Origin: Rhodobacterales bacterium
GTDB taxonomy: Bacteria; Pseudomonadota; Alphaproteobacteria; Rhodobacterales; Rhodobacteraceae
Direction of reading: 5' to 3'
DNA: 15,572 nt
Assembly (NCBI GenBank): GCA_009992615.1
Contig: JAACVA010000025.1
Span: forward strand, 1 to 15,572
Below, one piece after another: positions 1-5,917 of this stretch. The notes below the pieces were generated by a model that did no database searches, had not been told where the DNA came from, and was given only the letters and a program-made list of their open reading frames with translations. The position numbers were made by a program, and so were the translations under genes. Position 1 is the first letter of the stretch. Every line of letters begins with the position of its first letter.

Positions 1-45
1 TTGGTTCCAAGATAAGTTGTTTTTTCTTTCAAGGATGCGACGCAT

Positions 46-870
46 ATGAGCCCACAGTCCACGTCCGACCTTTCCAGCCAGATCGGTCGCGATCTGCCGT
101 TCTTGCGGCGTTATGCCCGCGCCCTTACGGGCAGCCAGCGCACCGGTGACAGTTATGCCGCGGCCACCCTGGAGGCAATCCTGGTGGACCGTTCGATCTT
201 TCAAAGCAAACTTCAGCCCCGTGTGGCGCTGTTTCGTGCGTTTCACATGATCTGGGCCACCGCAGGCGCGCCCACGGCCGACACCGAAGATCCGCGCACA
301 AGGCTGGAATCCGCGGCGCTGGACCACATGGCAGGGTTGACCAACAACACCCGCGAGGCGCTGTTGCTGTCCACCATCGAATCCTTCACCGATCGCGAGA
401 TTTCTCAGATCATGGACATCACCGCCGACGAGGCGCGCACACTTGTCGCGGTTGCCATCGCCGAAATGCAGGCTTCGATGACAGGCAAGGTGATGATCAT
501 CGAGGACGAGGCGATCATTGCGATGGATTTGCACTCGATCGTCGGGGAAATGGGCCATTCCATCACCGGCATTGCGCGCACCCGTGCGGCTGCGGTCGAG
601 TTGGCGTCGAAAAAGCGGCCTGACCTGATTTTGGCCGATATTCAGCTGGCTGACAACTCGTCGGGTATCGACGCCGTGAACGACATTTTGGCGCAGTTCG
701 ATCATATCCCGGTGATTTTCATCACGGCCTTCCCCGAACGCCTGTTGACGGGCGACAAACCCGAGCCGGCCTTCCTGATTTCCAAGCCCTATTCCGAAGA
801 CCAGGTGCGCTCGGCCGTGAGCCAGGCCATGTTCTTTGCCAGCACGGAAACCTTGAAGTCGCCCGTCTGA
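46..870 (+). CDS. phyR: PhyR-type general stress response regulator (sigma-like domain + receiver)
   Basis: PhyR is the cytoplasmic switch of the alphaproteobacterial general stress response: once phosphorylated, its sigma-like domain binds the anti-sigma factor NepR and frees the EcfG sigma factor. The 274-residue protein has the diagnostic order. Residues about 10-145 resemble an ECF sigma factor (region 2-like part, then a region 4-like helical part around 98-140), and residues 148-265 form a receiver. The receiver keeps the acidic pair E153/D154, the likely phospho-acceptor D198 in ADIQL, T227 and K247 in SKPYS, so it should be phosphorylatable. Length is normal for PhyR (about 260-275). 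The ATG at 46 has an AGGA about ten bases upstream. nepR and ecfG are not in the window; in related bacteria they lie next to phyR, so they may be just left of base 1. Neighbouring genes carry EcfG-type promoters, which fits. Identification is firm; the missing partners are inferred. Confidence 0.93.
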   Translation: MSPQSTSDLSSQIGRDLPFLRRYARALTGSQRTGDSYAAATLEAILVDRSIFQSKLQPRVALFRAFHMIWATAGAPTADTEDPRTRLESAALDHMAGLTNNTREALLLSTIESFTDREISQIMDITADEARTLVAVAIAEMQASMTGKVMIIEDEAIIAMDLHSIVGEMGHSITGIARTRAAAVELASKKRPDLILADIQLADNSSGIDAVNDILAQFDHIPVIFITAFPERLLTGDKPEPAFLISKPYSEDQVRSAVSQAMFFASTETLKSPV

Positions 871-872
871 AA

Positions 873-897
873 GCCCGCCGATTGTCGCCGGGCGGGT
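873..897. terminator. Possible bidirectional hairpin between phyR and the DUF1328 gene
   Basis: CCCGCC at 874-879 pairs with GGCGGG at 891-896 around an 11-base loop, and G873/T897 can add a wobble pair. It lies directly after the phyR stop and before the stop of the convergent DUF1328 gene, a typical terminator site. No T-run follows on either strand, so it would be a weak or Rho-assisted terminator. Confidence 0.4.
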
Positions 898-901
898 CAT
901 G

Positions 902-1066
902 TCAGCGACCCCGCACCAGCCGTGCAATCAGCGCGACCGCAAAAAGGATGACAAAGATAACAAACAGGATCTGTGCGATCCCGGCAGAGGCGCTGGCGAT
1001 ACCGCCAAAGCCGAACAGCGCGGCAATCAACGCGATGACAAGAAATGTAATGGCCCAACCCAGCAT
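902..1066 (-). CDS. DUF1328 family small membrane protein
   Basis: A 54-residue, almost wholly hydrophobic protein beginning [20 protein letters not shown] and ending ARLVRGR. It has two predicted membrane helices (about 4-20 and 30-48) joined by a short GGIASASAG turn. This layout and the opening MLGWA match the DUF1328 (YtjA-like) family, whose members are 50-60 residues long and of unknown biochemical function; they are often seen with stress and envelope genes. The ATG at 1066 is preceded by GAGGAA with good spacing. The gene is convergent with phyR and divergent from the DUF883 gene. Upstream on the minus strand is a GGAAC-N17-TGTT element resembling an EcfG promoter, so PhyR/EcfG control is plausible. 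Family assignment is from the visible pattern; function is unknown. Confidence 0.85.
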   Translation of the reverse strand: MLGWAITFLVIALIAALFGFGGIASASAGIAQILFVIFVILFAVALIARLVRGR

Positions 1067-1122
1067 TTTCAGTTCCTCAAATAGATGACGTTGCAGTTTG
1101 CCCTAAGGGGTGTTGCACTGAA

Positions 1123-1148
1123 AACACTGCGGGGCGCATTGTGGTTCC
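1123..1148 (-). promoter_or_regulatory. Putative EcfG-type stress promoter for the DUF1328 gene
   Basis: Read on the minus strand, GGAAC (1148-1144) is followed after 17 bases by TGTT (1126-1123). The alphaproteobacterial EcfG consensus is GGAAC, 16-17 bases, then CGTT. The -35 match is exact; the -10 differs at its least conserved first base. It would start transcription about 50 bases upstream of the ATG at 1066. Confidence 0.5.
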
Positions 1149-1171
1149 ATCCGCCGACGCGCAACTTTACG

Positions 1172-1196
1172 GGAACTTCCGATTGAGTCGCGCGTT
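1172..1196 (+). promoter_or_regulatory. EcfG-type stress promoter for the DUF883-holin unit
   Basis: GGAAC at 1172-1176 is followed after exactly 16 bases by CGTT at 1193-1196, a full match to the EcfG consensus used by PhyR-controlled genes. The DUF883 ATG is at 1242, leaving a leader of about 40 bases that includes AAGGA. It lies in the same intergenic gap as the minus-strand element at 1123-1148, making a bidirectional control region. Confidence 0.72.
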
Positions 1197-1241
1197 CTTG
1201 GCGTGACGTGAATTGACATAGCCCACCGAAAGGACACCATC

Positions 1242-1553
1242 ATGGCAACTGCCAAAACCCCGACCATCGAAGATCTGAGCGAGCAACTTGAGGCACTGAA
1301 GGCCGATATTGCCACGCTGACCCACACCATCGGCGATATTGGCCGTTCCAAGGGTGAAGAAGTTGCCGGCACCCTGCGGGGTCAGGCCGAAGCCGCCCGC
1401 GATGCCGGGGCCGCCCAGATCGCAGATGTTCAGCGCCAGCTTGTGTCGGGCGCCCATGACGCCGAAGATTATGTGCGCCGCAACCCTGCGACGGCCTTGG
1501 GCATTGCCGCTGGTGTCGGCGTTCTGGTCGGCCTGATCAGTGCGCGGCGCTGA
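1242..1553 (+). CDS. DUF883 (ElaB/YqjD-like) membrane-anchored protein
   Basis: A 103-residue protein with the family's layout. Residues about 8-80 are charged, alanine-rich and helical, probably a coiled coil. A single C-terminal membrane segment (about 84-101) follows, with a glycine-zipper pattern (ALGIAAGVGVLVGLI) and a closing ARR. The RRNPATALGIAAGVG stretch is the hallmark of ElaB/YqjD/YgaM proteins. In Escherichia coli those are RpoS-dependent tail-anchored inner-membrane proteins, and YqjD binds ribosomes; whether this homologue does is not known. The ATG at 1242 has AAGGA seven bases upstream and an EcfG-type promoter at 1172-1196. The stop is three bases before the start of the holin-like gene, so the two are cotranscribed and probably translationally coupled, as with the yqjD-yqjE pairing. 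Confidence 0.88.
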   Translation: MATAKTPTIEDLSEQLEALKADIATLTHTIGDIGRSKGEEVAGTLRGQAEAARDAGAAQIADVQRQLVSGAHDAEDYVRRNPATALGIAAGVGVLVGLISARR

Positions 1554-1556
1554 GCC

Positions 1557-1916
1557 ATGTTTGGCGCTCTGCGCTTCAGGATCAATCTTGCCTTGCGCCG
1601 TACCGCTTTTGGTGCGGCGGGGGCGCTGTGTTTTCTGCTGGGGCTGGGGTTTCTGACCTCGGCGGTGTGGATAGGGCTGGCGTTGGCCTATGGGGGGCTG
1701 ATTGCGTCGTTGCTGATGGGTCTCATTTATTGCGGTCTGGGCCTCGTGTTGGTGGCGTTTGCGGCGCGCCGCCCGCCTTCACCATCGCCTGCCCCCGCCG
1801 CCGCTGCGCGCCCGGTACCGACGGTGGGTCAGGCCGATCTGATTGCGGCCTTTCTTGGCGGGCTCGACACAGGCCGGGCTATGGCGCGTCGGTCCAGACG
1901 CCGACCAGACGTCTGA
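1557..1916 (+). CDS. Phage-holin-superfamily (YqjE/DUF1469-like) membrane protein
   Basis: A 119-residue protein. It has a short basic N-terminus, two membrane helices (about 18-40 and 46-70), a proline/alanine-rich linker (72-90) and a basic tail ending in RRSRRRPDV. Two helices near the N-terminus right after a DUF883 gene is the arrangement of YqjE-like, 'phage holin family' proteins. These are house-keeping or stress membrane proteins, not known phage lysis genes, and no other phage gene is nearby. It starts three bases after the DUF883 stop without a strong ribosome site of its own. Its last 38 bases overlap the 3' end of the convergent receiver gene (1879-2238). The sequence beyond the helices is low-complexity, so the family call rests on topology and context. 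Confidence 0.72.
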   Translation: MFGALRFRINLALRRTAFGAAGALCFLLGLGFLTSAVWIGLALAYGGLIASLLMGLIYCGLGLVLVAFAARRPPSPSPAPAAAARPVPTVGQADLIAAFLGGLDTGRAMARRSRRRPDV

Positions 1917-2238
1917 GGGCGGCGTCAGAGAATGGCCATAACAAGGTGTGCACGCCGCCGCCATGTTCCAGTTCGGTCATTTCCATCGCGCCATATTGAA
2001 CGATGCGGTCGGCCAGCCGCGCCAACAGCGCCAAGGCCGGCTCGCCACGCAGTTTCCTGACGTCGGCACCGACGAACGCGGCATCAAAGCGCGTTGGCAT
2101 TTCGCCATTTTCAAGATCGGGCTCAAGATCCGGCGGCGTGCGCAGCACAATATCGACGTCGGGCAGGATCGTTTGCAGGGTTTCCGCCAGATCCCGTGCG
2201 ATGAACACCTGGGTGTCGAGGATCAGAAGTCTTTGCAT
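1879..2238 (-). CDS. Degenerate receiver-domain (pseudo-response-regulator) protein
   Basis: A stand-alone 119-residue protein with the fold order of a response-regulator receiver: strand LLILD, helix FIARDLAETLQTIL, and a final LLWPFSDAALRRLV like the usual KPF helix. Key phosphorylation residues are changed. The third strand reads DAAFVGAD, with G57 where the phospho-acceptor Asp is expected, and the conserved Lys before PF is Trp101. One acidic-pocket residue (D8) remains. It should therefore not be phosphorylated by the usual chemistry, and may act as a decoy or a protein-binding module. The start is the ATG at 2238: AGGTG lies five bases upstream, while an in-frame TTG three bases earlier would sit too close to it. 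It is divergent from the Crp/Fnr gene and overlaps the holin-like gene tail to tail. Receiver fold is likely; role unknown. Confidence 0.75.
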   Translation of the reverse strand: MQRLLILDTQVFIARDLAETLQTILPDVDIVLRTPPDLEPDLENGEMPTRFDAAFVGADVRKLRGEPALALLARLADRIVQYGAMEMTELEHGGGVHTLLWPFSDAALRRLVGVWTDAP

Positions 2239-2330
2239 CAAAGCACCTGTTCAACCGAATACAACTTGCGCCCCGTGTGCCTTGGTTTGCGATGTGGTGC
2301 ATTAAACTGTGACATAGGACGGAGAATAAA

Positions 2331-3059
2331 TTGACGACGCCCTGTACGGCCTGCCCGCTGCGCAAATCATCGGTGTTCACACCAATGACAAGCGATGAAG
2401 TTGCCTTCATGACCCGATTCAAAACCGGCGAACTGGCGGTGGATGCCGGTACGCCGATCATGATGGAGGGGGCCAATTCACCCCAGCTTTTCACGGCACT
2501 GTCCGGGATGGGGCTGCGGTACAAGACGTTGCAGGATGGGCGGCGTCAGGTGCTGAACTTCATTTTCCCCGGTGATTTCATTGGTATGCAGGCGGCGTTG
2601 ATGGGCGAAATGGGGCATTCCGTCGAGGCGACAACCGCAATGAAGCTGTGCGTGTTCCGCCGTAGCGATGTGTGGAACCTGTTCAAAACCATGCCGGAAC
2701 GGGCCTTTGACCTGACATGGCTGGCCGCCGTCGAAGAGAATTTCCTGGGCGAGGCATTGGCGACCGTGGGGCAGAAACCCGCCCTTGAACGGCTGTCCTG
2801 GGCGCTGGTGCGCCTGTTCAAACGGGCGCAGGCGGTGGCGATGACCAAGGGTCAGTCCATGCCGCTGCCGTTTCGCCAACAGGATTTGGCCGATTCACTG
2901 GGCCTGTCCCTGGTCCATACGAACAAGACATTGGCGCGGTTGCGCGAACGGCAGGTGGCGCAGTGGTCGGACGGGGTGCTGCGGATCAGCAATCTGACCG
3001 AACTGGCCCGCATCGGTGACATCGACATCGAGGCACCAGTCACCCGTCCACTGATGTAG
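2331..3059 (+). CDS. Crp/Fnr-family transcriptional regulator
   Basis: A 242-residue DNA-binding regulator. Residues about 20-135 form a cyclic-nucleotide-binding-like beta barrel (NFIFPGDFIGMQAAL is the typical PGD...G turn), then a dimer helix, and a winged helix-turn-helix at about 182-222 (FRQQDLADSLGLSLVHTNKT). The N-terminus has a C-x2-C pair (C5, C8 in CTACPLR), with one further Cys at 107. FNR itself uses four cysteines for a [4Fe-4S] cluster; here the third N-terminal one is missing, so oxygen sensing by that route is doubtful. The start is a TTG at 2331, chosen because GGAG lies six bases upstream and no ATG in the same frame sits near a ribosome site. Its 3' end overlaps the convergent YihY gene by 20 bases. 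Family call is firm; effector and targets are unknown. Confidence 0.9.
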   Translation: MTTPCTACPLRKSSVFTPMTSDEVAFMTRFKTGELAVDAGTPIMMEGANSPQLFTALSGMGLRYKTLQDGRRQVLNFIFPGDFIGMQAALMGEMGHSVEATTAMKLCVFRRSDVWNLFKTMPERAFDLTWLAAVEENFLGEALATVGQKPALERLSWALVRLFKRAQAVAMTKGQSMPLPFRQQDLADSLGLSLVHTNKTLARLRERQVAQWSDGVLRISNLTELARIGDIDIEAPVTRPLM

Positions 3060-3975
3060 CGTCGCCTGCCAATTCCGTTGTCGTGAGGCGGGCCGTGCCA
3101 TCGGGCGTCTGGGTGTCGGGGTCGTCGATCGGCTGCTCGTCCAGCATCCGCGCTGCGCGATCCAGTTCGACGTTCAGAAACCCGCCCAACAGCACCACAT
3201 AAGCGCTGAGATAGAACCACATGAGCAAGGCGATCACCGCGCCCAGCGTACCATATACCTTGTTGTATTGGCCAAAATTGGCGAGATAATAGGAAAACCC
3301 CCAGGATCCCGCCCCCCAGATCAGCACCGCCACCACCGCGCCGGCGGTCACCCAGCCCGGTTGCTGTGCCCGCCGGTTCGGCCCGAAGCGATAGATCAGC
3401 GCCAGCCCGATCATCACCACACCGATCGCGATCACCCAGCGCACTGCCGACAGCGAAAGTTGGGTCAGCGGCCCCAGCGGCAGCAGGACCAGCACGATGG
3501 GCATGATAACGACTGAGGCGAGGGCGACCAGCGACACCCCCAGCAAGGCCAGCGTCAGCACCAGCGCCACCGCCATCTGTCGCAGGCTGGACCGGTTGCC
3601 GACCCGATAAATCGCATTCAACCCCCGGATCAACGCTGCCACCCCCGCCCGCGACGACCATAGCGCGAAGGACAGCGACACCACGGTTGCCCAGCCCAGC
3701 GCGCTGTTGTTGGCGCTGACCAGGCGGGTGACCTGACTGTCGAGAATATCATAGGCTTGGGCGGGCACAAAACCGCGCAGCAAAGCGAGCTGGGTTTCGA
3801 CAATGGCAGGGTCGGAAACAAACCCCCAAAGGGCGATCACCGCAGTGATCCCCGGAAAAATCGCCAGCATTCCGTAAAAAGCAACCCCGGCCGAAATCAA
3901 GCCGAGGTTCAGTTCATGCATTCCATTGAACACGGCCCATGCAGCCCGCCACCAGATTTTCAGCGTCGGCTGCAT
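3040..3975 (-). CDS. YihY/BrkB-family inner membrane protein
   Basis: A 311-residue polytopic membrane protein with about six helices (roughly 27-50, 92-115, 134-165, 178-197, 208-232, 243-268). It has the family's signature parts: LISAGVAFYGMLAIFPG near the first helix, ALWSSRAGVAALIRGLNAIY in the middle, and YNKVYGTLGAVIALLMWFYL near the end. The C-terminal 45 residues are polar and probably cytoplasmic. These proteins were once called ribonuclease BN by mistake; they are now treated as membrane proteins of uncertain transport role. The ATG at 3975 is preferred over upstream in-frame codons because GGAG sits five bases before it, and the 17 residues ahead are proline-rich and unlike the family. 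It lies 22 bases after the PLDc_N gene and probably shares its stress promoter. Confidence 0.9.
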   Translation of the reverse strand: MQPTLKIWWRAAWAVFNGMHELNLGLISAGVAFYGMLAIFPGITAVIALWGFVSDPAIVETQLALLRGFVPAQAYDILDSQVTRLVSANNSALGWATVVSLSFALWSSRAGVAALIRGLNAIYRVGNRSSLRQMAVALVLTLALLGVSLVALASVVIMPIVLVLLPLGPLTQLSLSAVRWVIAIGVVMIGLALIYRFGPNRRAQQPGWVTAGAVVAVLIWGAGSWGFSYYLANFGQYNKVYGTLGAVIALLMWFYLSAYVVLLGGFLNVELDRAARMLDEQPIDDPDTQTPDGTARLTTTELAGDATSVDG

Positions 3976-3997
3976 GTCGTCTCCTTGCGGGGGGCGC

Positions 3998-4183
3998 TCA
4001 GGCGGTTCGGGCACGCGGCCCGGCAAAGAACCAGATGATAAAGCCCAGCACCGGCAGGATCAACACCAGCAGCGACCACATTACCTTTGTTCCGGTGCTG
4101 GCCCGCGAATTGATGATCGACACCAGCGCCCAAATGTCGAGGACAAGCACGATTAGGCCACCAAGGCCGCGGATTTCCATCAT
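3998..4183 (-). CDS. PLDc_N-type (phospholipase D N-terminal domain) small membrane protein
   Basis: A 61-residue protein made of two membrane helices (about 6-24 and 33-55) joined by a loop containing NSRASTGTKVMW, ending in a short basic tail. This matches the PLDc_N domain, the two-helix segment that precedes cardiolipin synthase catalytic domains and also occurs alone as small proteins in proteobacteria. No phospholipase HKD motif is present, so it is not an enzyme by itself. The first ATG (4183) is chosen because AAGGA lies seven bases upstream; a second ATG follows at once. It heads a two-gene unit with the YihY protein, and an exact EcfG-type promoter (4217-4242) lies about 35 bases upstream. 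An envelope or stress role is inferred from context only. Confidence 0.82.
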   Translation of the reverse strand: MMEIRGLGGLIVLVLDIWALVSIINSRASTGTKVMWSLLVLILPVLGFIIWFFAGPRARTA

Positions 4184-4186
4184 GGG

Positions 4187-4561
4187 TTATTCCTTTCGAA
4201 TGCAATGACGCTTGTTAACGCCGCTGGGTGGCGGCCAGTTCCCTGAGTCTGCGTCCGGACCGATGAAAACGCGCCCGCCGTCCACCCGCACCGGTAATGT
4301 TGTCAGGTTGATACAAACCGGCGCGCGCAGCGCCCTGCCGATCTTGAAGTTGAAACGCCTGTTGTGCATCGGGCATTCGATGTGGTCATCCATCACCAGC
4401 CCGCTCGCATGATACACCTGTTCATCGTTGCACAGCCCGTCGGTGCAGAAAATTCGCCCACAAGGCTGTGATAGATCGCAAAGCTGCGCCCACCTTGGGG
4501 AATGAGGCAGTGTTGGATCTGGCCTTGGGGCTGGGCTGTGCCGGGGCCGGATCGTCGCCAA
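4187..4561 (-). pseudogene. Decayed MocE-type Rieske [2Fe-2S] ferredoxin
   Basis: The open frame is 124 codons, but only residues 37-101 (about 4259-4453) look like a Rieske ferredoxin of the MocE type: FCTDGLC, SGLVMDDHIECPMHNRRFNF, then RALRAPVCINLTTLPVRV and GGRVFIGP. A working domain binds its cluster with C-x-H and C-x2-H. Here the second pair is intact (C63, H66) but the first reads C44-N45-D46, so one histidine ligand is gone; the usual HNG glycine is also Arg. The first 36 residues are proline/arginine-rich and unlike the family, the only start is a TTG without a ribosome site, and the tail runs 23 residues past the usual end into the PLDc_N promoter. I read it as a remnant that has lost its N-terminus. 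A diverged but expressed protein cannot be excluded, yet it could not hold a normal Rieske cluster. Confidence 0.65.
4217..4242 (-). promoter_or_regulatory. EcfG-type stress promoter for the PLDc_N-YihY unit
   Basis: On the minus strand GGAAC (4242-4238) is followed after exactly 17 bases by CGTT (4220-4217), a complete match to the EcfG consensus. The PLDc_N ATG is at 4183, so the leader would be about 25-30 bases. The element lies inside the reading-frame tail of the decayed Rieske gene, past the end of its recognisable homology. Confidence 0.72.
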
Positions 4562-4636
4562 CCTGAAAAGCAGCGAAACCGATGAACAGGACGTGGTGGC
4601 CTATATCACCAGCGCCAAGGCGGGCGCAGAATACTA
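4545..4636 (+). pseudogene. 3' remnant of an unidentified gene
   Basis: In the frame ending at the TAA 4634-4636, about 28 codons read like real coding sequence (NLKSSETDEQDVVAYITSAK, then AGAEY and stop), with third positions mostly G or C as in the neighbours. Upstream the same frame soon loses any such quality and meets a stop, and no start codon with a ribosome site is seen. The closing helix (DVVAYI) recalls the C-terminal helix of small class I c-type cytochromes, but no CxxCH haem motif lies nearby, so that is only a guess. It adjoins the broken end of the Rieske remnant, which suggests a deletion or rearrangement joined two gene fragments here. Confidence 0.35.
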
Positions 4637-4700
4637 AGGTGCGGCCTGAGCCTCGTGGCACTGGGCAGGGCGCACAGAGCAGTATAAACAGCCCCAACAC

Positions 4701-4715
4701 CGGGCGTTCGGCCCG
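4701..4715. other. Small hairpin upstream of iolG
   Basis: CGGGC (4701-4705) and GCCCG (4711-4715) form a five-base stem with a GTTCG loop, followed by TTT. It sits 17 bases before the iolG start. It could be a weak leader hairpin or part of an operator for the LacI-family regulator encoded downstream, but there is no second copy to support an operator. The rest of 4637-4732 shows only a TATAAA at 4683-4688 that might be a -10 element. Confidence 0.25.
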
Positions 4716-4732
4716 TTTCAGGATGTGACAGA

Positions 4733-5734
4733 ATGACAGTCAGATTTGCCACGCTCGGTGCAGGCCGCATCGGACAGGTTCACGCCGGGGCCATCGCCTC
4801 GGTTCCCGGTGCAACCCTCGTGGCGGTGGCCGATCCGGTTGCGGCGGCCGCTGCGCATGTGCGCGACACCTTTGGCGCCGAGCTGCGCAGTATCGACGCC
4901 ATCGCGGCGTCGCGCGATGTGGATGCCGTGGTCATCTGCACCCCCACCGACACCCACGCCGATTTGATCGAGCGTTTGGTGACGGCTGGCAAGGCTGTGT
5001 TCTGCGAAAAGCCTGTCGATTTGTCGCTGGCCCGGGTCAAGGCGTGCCTCGCCCATGTGGACGCTGCCAAAGGCACCCTGATGGTGGGATTCCAGCGCCG
5101 GTTCGATCCCGATTTCAACGCCCTGAAATCCGCCATCGACGCGGGCCGCATCGGTGCCGTTGAGATGGTGACCCTGACCAGCCGCGACCCCGGCGCGCCG
5201 CCGGTGGACTATATAAAGCGGTCCGGCGGCATTTTCCGCGACATGACGATCCACGATTTCGATGTCGCCCGCTGGCTGCTGGGCGAAGAAGTGGCCCATG
5301 TCCAGGCGGCGGCATCGGTGCTGACCGACCCCGCCATTGGCGCGGCGGGCGATTTTGACAGCGCCAATGTGATCCTGACGACGGCCAGCGGCAAGCACTG
5401 CACCATTACCAACACCCGCCGCGCGACATACGGCTATGACCAGCGGATCGAGGTGCACGGATCATTGGGCAGCGTTTCGGCCCACAACACCCACACCGCC
5501 CGGATCGAGATTGCCGATGCCGACGGGTATCACCGCCCGCCGCTGCTGGACTTTTTCATGTCGCGCTATACCGCCGCCTATGCCGCCGAGATTGCCGCCT
5601 TTGTCCATTGCGTGAACACCGGCGCGCCCACCCCCACGACGGGCCATGACGGGATGATGGCGCTGGCCCTGGCCGAGGCGGCGTTGCTCTCGGTGGCCGA
5701 GGGGCGGCGCGTGGCGATGTCAGAGTTGGTCTGA
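4733..5734 (+). CDS. iolG: Inositol 2-dehydrogenase (Gfo/Idh/MocA family)
   Basis: A 333-residue cytoplasmic NAD-dependent oxidoreductase, best read as myo-inositol 2-dehydrogenase, which oxidises myo-inositol to scyllo-inosose as the first step of inositol catabolism. The Rossmann motif GAGRIG is at 9-14, the cofactor-side ICTPTDTH at 68-75, and the EKP motif with catalytic Lys at K93. FRDMTIHDFD (168-177) supplies D170 and H174, matching the Lys-Asp-His set of Bacillus IolG. Length is normal. The ATG at 4733 has AGGA nine bases upstream. The stop overlaps the next start by one base (TGATG), and a LacI-family regulator follows, so the three genes form an operon. The other iol genes (iolB, C, D, E) are not in the window. 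A related Gfo/Idh sugar dehydrogenase is the alternative; family is certain, substrate fairly so. Confidence 0.85.
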   Translation: MTVRFATLGAGRIGQVHAGAIASVPGATLVAVADPVAAAAAHVRDTFGAELRSIDAIAASRDVDAVVICTPTDTHADLIERLVTAGKAVFCEKPVDLSLARVKACLAHVDAAKGTLMVGFQRRFDPDFNALKSAIDAGRIGAVEMVTLTSRDPGAPPVDYIKRSGGIFRDMTIHDFDVARWLLGEEVAHVQAAASVLTDPAIGAAGDFDSANVILTTASGKHCTITNTRRATYGYDQRIEVHGSLGSVSAHNTHTARIEIADADGYHRPPLLDFFMSRYTAAYAAEIAAFVHCVNTGAPTPTTGHDGMMALALAEAALLSVAEGRRVAMSELV

Positions 5735-5913
5735 TGTTCGACTTTTCCCACCCGTTCTACAAACCCCTGTGGCGGCGCATCCTGATCTCGGGGTTTTGTG
5801 CTGTCTGGGCGGTGTTCGAATTTGTCACCGGCGCACCGTTCTGGGGCATGATATTCGGCGCCATGGCGGCGCTGACCGGCTGGCACTTTTTCATCGCCTG
5901 GAAAGACGACTGA
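5734..5913 (+). CDS. DUF3329-like small membrane protein
   Basis: A 59-residue protein beginning MFDFSHPFYKPLWRRILISG and ending FFIAWKDD, with two membrane helices (about 16-33 and 36-54) separated by TGAPFWG. The HPF-x-PLWRR start and the FEF...G-PFWG turn resemble small DUF3329-type proteins found in Rhodobacteraceae; no function is known. Its ATG overlaps the iolG stop codon by one base, and its stop is four bases before the LacI-family gene, so it is read in the same transcript and almost surely translated by coupling. Codon use matches the neighbours. The reading frame is well supported; the family name is from memory of the pattern and less sure. Confidence 0.7.
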   Translation: MFDFSHPFYKPLWRRILISGFCAVWAVFEFVTGAPFWGMIFGAMAALTGWHFFIAWKDD

Positions 5914-5917
5914 CCCC

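Noticed and set aside
882..1088. Plus-strand open frame of 68 codons
   Set aside because: It is the antisense of the DUF1328 gene, whose minus-strand product is a clear two-helix membrane protein with a good ribosome site.
1557..1916. Reading the holin-like gene and the GH25 gene as a phage lysis module
   Set aside because: They are 5 kb apart on opposite strands, no other phage gene is present, and the holin-like gene pairs with DUF883 as in cellular stress loci.
2241..2330. FNR-like operator (TTGAT-N4-ATCAA) between the receiver and Crp/Fnr genes
   Set aside because: Only loose fragments such as TTAATG and ATCGCAA are present, with wrong spacing; no convincing dyad.
4422..4700. Minus-strand frame of 92 codons upstream of the Rieske remnant
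   Set aside because: No ribosome site and no domain; it covers the plus-strand remnant with its gene-like codon use and the iolG leader.
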